Source: Tolypeutes matacus (Eukaryota > Chordata > Mammalia > Cingulata > Chlamyphoridae). From it: a stretch of DNA of 64,000 nt. This document shows, in pieces, positions 59,401 to 64,000 of the stretch. Under the pieces are notes generated by a model that saw only the letters and a program-made list of their open reading frames with translations, was not told the DNA's origin and did not search any database. Where the stretch lies: the NCBI GenBank assembly GCA_026826555.1, contig JAKSZT010037198.1:8954945-9018944 (forward strand). The letters run 5' to 3'. Every line of letters begins with the position of its first letter. Positions within the stretch are counted from its first letter, which is position 1. The translations under genes and the position numbers were made by a program.

Positions 59401-61499
59401 TTTTTCAGCGATTTCATTCTAGGAGCATCCTCTAAAATGTGGTTATCACTCTTTCCACCACTGAATGTCAGGTGTCCATTCTGGTGTGTGCATTGATTGT
59501 AGAATTTATAATATAACTCTTAGCCAGCAATTCAGACTGCCCTGAATAGCTCTACCAGGCATTGGAGTGTAAGGGAAGTACAGAATCATTTTAAGACACT
59601 GCAGAGGGCATATTTTATTACAGAGGTGCAGCATCTTGAGATTGATATGACTACTAATGTTCATCATCCTTCATTTTATGTATACCTTAAAAGATGTTTG
59701 GGTGTCTGGCTTCATTCAATAAGATATTCCTTAAAGAAGACTAGGCTTTAGAGCAATGAAAATGCTTTGGTGTGCATTACAAAATAAAACAACACCACTG
59801 TTCTGTTATAAAATAGCAAGGACCTGACTGGCTTTGAAATACTGTTGAAATTATATAGTTATAAATGATAAGTGCCAGAATACACATATGAGTACACAAA
59901 GTAATTGTAGAATTTACTGTCTGAATCAGATGATCAATGATATTTTTAACTTGGTCTTTTTTAATGTGTGTTCCAGTGGCAACTGTGATATTGGATACAG
60001 CCTTATATGATACCTAAATAGAATTAAACATAGGAGTACAAGTCTTTGCAACATAAGAAGGAAAAGCAGAAGGAGCAGTTTATTGTTTTAGAGTGCCATG
60101 AAAATGGATACCATGTCTTTTTGAAAATGAAGTTCTTGTTTATCTCCATGTTGAAATGCTCAGTAAAATACAGAAATATTAATCAATTTCCTGACCATAT
60201 TACATCAAAAGGGGTTGTTTAAATGCATTTTTTGTTTCTTTTACCCTTTTAAAAAATTCACTTAATTTATTTTTCACCATATTAAGCACTGAATCATGTT
60301 TAATTATAGCAACAGCAAGGAAAAAAGATGAAGTCACTTGGTCCCAGGTTAGTCCCTACAACAAAGATAGTTCTGTTTTGTTTTTTCCTCTCTGGAAATC
60401 TCATGCATAAGGTACAACAGGACTAAGAAATTATGCCAAATACAAAAGAAATATTTACCCAGCAACAGTAATAACAACAACAGCAGCAAACTCATTTACC
60501 ATCAAAGCCATTTCTGATTTTGTCACATCAGCTAATACACCTGCTGCCTAGGCGGTTCCGACCCATCATAATATTCTGAATGATATAATATTTTCTCCAG
60601 AGAATTTCATTACAACCTAATTACTCAGCCAAAGAATTATTAGCTTCCACATAATGCAGAAAAAAAGTAAAACCTGCAGTGTTCCAGAGAGGCAGAGGCT
60701 GAAGGCACACAGTGAGAGAACGAGTCCAGGACTGATTCACTGCAACCACTCCACATCATGTTTCTAAATATTAATTTCATAGTCTCTTCAGGAAGGCAAT
60801 ATTGTTTTTCTCAAAAGACACCAGTGCTTTTCATGTCTGGGTTCTGATAAGGAAAGAAGTCAATAGGAATCATGGAAACTATAAAGAATGACCAACCACT
60901 GATTGTATTGCCTCAGACAAAAAGACAAAAAGAAAAAAAAAGAAAAATTCAAATGTCCTCTGAATCCAAATGAGCACTACCATCCAATTTTTCAAATCAA
61001 TTAAAAACAGGGTGATTGTTGTTCACAGAAGGAGTGTAGTCATCCATGGTTTAGTCAGTTTGGTTTTAGGAAATTAAAATTAGCTTTATGCCTCATAGTA
61101 CTTGAAACAAAACCTCCAAAGAATTATTATGTTCTGTCTTACCAACCTAATAGAAGGCAGACAGAGTAAGCATTCAGTTTTAAATTGCTAATTAAACATG
61201 CACTGCACACATACACACAAACACCAGAAATACGGGTAGACTGCCTCCAATGAAATGTTATACTACATAACCTACCATAACTTATATTTTAATAAATTTT
61301 AATAAATTTATTACAGTAGTATAAATATAATTTATTTATTATTAATTTTGCATTTTTCTGAAGAGAGTAACACCATTGTTGATTATATAGTGAGTATTAG
61401 ATGGCTTAGGCTAAAACGGGAACGTGATTAAGAGACTTCCAAAAGAGTCCTCTGCTCTATGTACAGTCTTCCTTAGTGTTCTTACTTACTATTTTGACT
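56403..61499. other. Five kb without recognised gene or repeat
   Basis: Both strands were read. No open frame with a domain, no tRNA-like element. A degenerate tandem of 'agtttcata/cacaa' units lies at about 57,366-57,452. The unusually long repeat-poor stretch could be intronic or intergenic DNA with conserved elements; I cannot tell. Confidence 0.4.
57366..57452. repeat. Degenerate minisatellite of TTTCAYA-type units
   Basis: 'agtttcacaa', 'agtttcagat', 'aatttcacaa', 'agtttcataa', 'agtttcataa', 'atttcacagtttcataga' occur in succession with variable spacing. Confidence 0.65.
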
Positions 61500-62500
61500 G
61501 GTAAAGTCATTTTTACTCACAGCGTTCCCCAGTGTGTTCCTTGACTCATCTGCTCAGGCCCAAATTTGTATATGCTGTAGCCTACTTAACAATTCCCTCT
61601 TATATTCATTATGACCAAGAAAGAACTCGTGATTTACCACCTACTACAAACCCCTAATGTATTCTTCTCCTAGTCTTCCCCTTTTCAGTAAATAAAATCA
61701 TTCGGTAGCTCTATCCAAAAATGTAAGAATCCTCCCTTCCCTCAAATTCCATATCTAAGAAGTCAACAACAACATATGTATTTAATTATTCCACTTCTCT
61801 CCTCTCCTTCTTTATTGTCCTGGCCCAAACCATTTTTATTTCTTTCCTTAAGTACTACCATATTCCCTTTACTGGCTGCACTGTTTTCTCTCCAGCTCCT
61901 AGTATAGTTCATTTTCCACAGAGCTGTCAAAATGATCTCTGAAATGTAAACAAATCCATATTAATTTCCTTGTTAAAAATCCTCTGCCTCTTAACCATAA
62001 ACATTGAATAAAACCCTTGATACCTTGGCCTACACGTACCTTCAAGATTTGGCCATCTAACTCTGATTTCATTCCCCAGCACTACTATTCCCATACCCAC
62101 TTGGGAGGACTCAATCTCTTGCTTGCTTTCTGTCCTTTGAACACTATGCTTATTTCTATCATTTCTACCCTAGAGCCTCTGTATTTGTGTAGATGGACTT
62201 TCCTTCAGATATATTAAGCTCTTTCTTGTCTTTTAACTCTCAGGTGAAAGGGTACCTTTTAGGCAAGGCTTCACCTCACTGCTCAGTCTAAATAACCCCC
62301 TGAGGCCCTCCCCCTATCACTACCTATCACAACATCTGGATTTCCACTCTTCATTACTTTTATTACTGTCTGAATTTATGCTCTACATTTGAAAGGATGT
62401 GTCTATCTACTCACCTCTACATCCTTGGTGACTAGAAATGTATATTGTAGGATCAATAGAATAGGTTGAAAACATATTTTCTTAAAAATGAATGAATTGA
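61500..62500 (+). pseudogene. L2 LINE 3' part (ORF2 end and 3' UTR)
   Basis: Sense L2 landmarks in order: 'ccttgttaaaaatcctctgc' (61,970), 'aacattgaataaaacccttg' (62,001), 'ccttggcctacacgtacctt', 'gatttggccatctaac' (62,046), 'tgctttctgtcctttgaaca' (62,125), 'ttaactctcaggtgaaaggg' (62,236), 'ggcaaggcttcacctca', 'tcactacctatcacaacat' and a terminal 'aaaatgaatgaattga' tail. No open frame survives; L2 is ancient. The L1 derivative at 62,503 is inserted at its tail. Confidence 0.75.
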
Positions 62501-62502
62501 CT

Positions 62503-64000
62503 GGGGGCCAAGATGGCATTAGTGTAGGAGCACGCACACTGCAAGCTCCCAGAGCAAGGCGGATTGTGGACGGGGTCCTGCCCAGGGGTCTGTGCTGTGC
62601 ACGTGTGGAGTGAGAAGCTTGGGACATCTATCTGCGCAGATCAACAGTGTGGACAGAACGGTAGAGATTCGTGAGTTTTAAGGCTGCCAGTGGTGGTTGG
62701 CACAGACGGCTGAGCCCCACGGTTAGGGAGAAAAAATAAAATAAAATAAAATGGCCTCTTGGAGTCGCGAGCAGGGCGAGAATGTTTTATTTTCTGGGGA
62801 ACTGGCTGCCTGGCGCCCCTTGGACCTTGTGTGAACAGAACAACCGAGCTAATCAGCACCCAGTGAACTGGAGGGGGGATTCTGGTCGGGGGACGGAGCT
62901 GATTTCCCTAGCAGCCCAGGGATAAGACCCGGGCCGCTGCAGAGCCAGGAAGAAGGGACACTCCCCAAAAGAGGGAGGGTTCTGTTGGAGGACAGGGAAG
63001 GGTATTTTTTTATTTTTAGACATCGATCTGGCTGCCTGCACTGCCCCAGAGGTTTGGGGAACAAATAAGCCGACCTGAAGCAGCATCAGGCTGAGAGCAG
63101 ACGCGAATCTGCACTCAAACTGATTTACTTAGCAACCCGGTGACGCTGGTGCTCGGCTACAGAAGGGGCAGAATCGGCCGTCTTTAGCACTCCACACTGA
63201 CTAACATCAGAGCTACAGCTACCCTGGGGAGTCCAGGAAGTGGGATGTGCTTGATTAATTTCCACAGGCCCAGCTAGGGTCCTTCCGTAAGGGGGTTGGT
63301 CTAGAGGAGGAATTATTTTGGGTCCTATATTTCACTAAAAAAATTAAAATTAAAAAAAAAAAAGTGAGAAGGTCACTTCAATAAATGAAAAATAAATTCT
63401 TTTAAATTCAGTTTAATAGCTAAAAGCTGTTTCAGGACCTGCATATAGAACCCTGCAGGGAAATTGATTGATAAACACAAGTAGGCAGGAAGGATCCAGG
63501 TAGACCCTAGGGGAATCATTGACCCCTCTTAGCTCTGTTTGACTGCTTGCCTGTGTGGATCTTTGGTTTCTCTCTGTTTTTTTCTGGTCTCTTGCTTTTC
63601 TTTCCTCTTTCCTCCCCCCCTTTCTTTTTCCTTCCATTTTTTAAAAAATTAGGCTCGGGGTAAGGGAACAGTCAAGATCTAATGGGGTGTTTGGTAGTCA
63701 TGGGGAAGGTTTTTCATTACCTTACAGTTATGGACACAGGACATGGTAAATATCATCAAAATTATTAAACTGTATCATCTAAATTGTAAACTATACTGTA
63801 AATCATTGACAATGCTTAGTTGCTATATTTTGCTATCTGTATAACAGTTATAACAATGCTAACATAAAAAAAAAGGGGGGGGTTAATATGGGGTGGGGAA
63901 GGAGGGGGTTGTTTGGTATCTGGGAGTCTCCGGCACTCTGTGTGTGACTTTGCTGTGACCTAAAATTTCNNNNNNNNNNCACCGGACATCTGATAACACA
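62503..64000 (+). mobile_element. L1 derivative: 5' UTR fused to 3' UTR, no ORFs
   Basis: 62,503-63,652 matches the first ~1.13 kb of the L1 5' UTR at 39,652-38,523 (reverse complement), starting GGGGGCCAAGATGGCATTAG. From 63,653 the sequence continues as the L1 3' UTR equivalent to 32,728 leftward, including 'gatctaatggggtgtttggt', 'gacacaggacatggtaaata' and the G-rich tract, to 'ctgataacaca' at the window edge. The last ~650 bp of the 5' UTR, ORF1, ORF2 and the first part of the 3' UTR are absent. The 3' end is outside the window. It has kept its 5' promoter region, so it is not 5'-truncated like most dead L1s. Confidence 0.88.
63970..63979. other. Run of 10 N (assembly gap)
   Basis: Ten undetermined bases inside the L1 3' UTR. 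The homologous interval in the other copy (between 'aaaacttc' and 'caccgcacac', near 32,345-32,400) is about 55 bp, so the gap size is nominal. Confidence 0.95.

Noticed and set aside
62403..63086. Minus-strand frames of 71-77 codons
   Set aside because: Antisense to the L1 5' UTR of the ORF-less copy; the same frame pattern appears at 39,130-39,375 in the other copy.
1..64000. CRISPR arrays, bacterial operons, origins, riboswitches
   Set aside because: None seen; the window is mammalian nuclear DNA dominated by retroelements.

Overview
The window is repeat-rich, AT-rich mammalian DNA. I found no host protein-coding gene, rRNA gene or tRNA gene. The youngest repeats point to a xenarthran (armadillo or sloth): two tRNA-derived SINEs of the DAS type (about 41.7 and 51.7 kb), abundant MaLR-like solo LTRs that I recognise from armadillo and sloth, and a relatively young L1 subfamily with CpG-rich 5' UTRs. 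Naming the order is inference from repeat families. I cannot separate armadillo from sloth.

Layout. 0-12.6 kb is mostly single-copy-looking AT-rich DNA. It holds a MIR fragment, an old hAT-like element split by a tiny L1 insertion, several solo LTR remnants and an L1/HAL1-type 3' UTR piece. 12.6-26.4 kb is a LINE-dense block, mainly in minus orientation, with old L1M fragments on both sides of a 6.1-kb class I (gammaretrovirus-like) endogenous retrovirus at 13,855-19,994. The provirus keeps both LTRs, a tRNA-Glu-type primer site, a polypurine tract and a 4-bp target duplication with one mismatch. All of its genes are broken. 23.8-26.4 kb looks like a HAL1 element: ORF1-like sequence and a 3' UTR but no ORF2. 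26.4-31.8 kb is mostly unique and contains an 88-bp near-perfect hairpin. 32.3-39.65 kb is an almost full-length minus-strand L1 with an uninterrupted endonuclease domain. 43.8-45.3 kb is an old plus-strand L1 ORF2 fragment, 46.6-47.15 kb a solo LTR, and 49.1-54.2 kb an older minus-strand L1 with a deletion in the RT region and a nested SINE. 54.2-61.5 kb is largely unique apart from two LTR remnants. 61.5-62.5 kb is an L2 fragment, interrupted at its end by a plus-strand L1 derivative that runs off the window.

The most notable object is that last element (62,503-64,000). Its 5' UTR is joined directly to the last part of the L1 3' UTR, so both ORFs are missing. Aligned by eye to the full-length copy in the same window, the join falls exactly before a GT in the parental 5' UTR and after an AG in the parental 3' UTR. 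That suggests retrotransposition of a spliced L1 RNA. Other points of interest are the 27.1-kb hairpin, three apparent G-to-A changes in GA context at conserved integrase positions, and the unequal U3 regions of the two LTRs.

All family assignments come from reading the sequence and from comparing copies within the window. No database search was possible.
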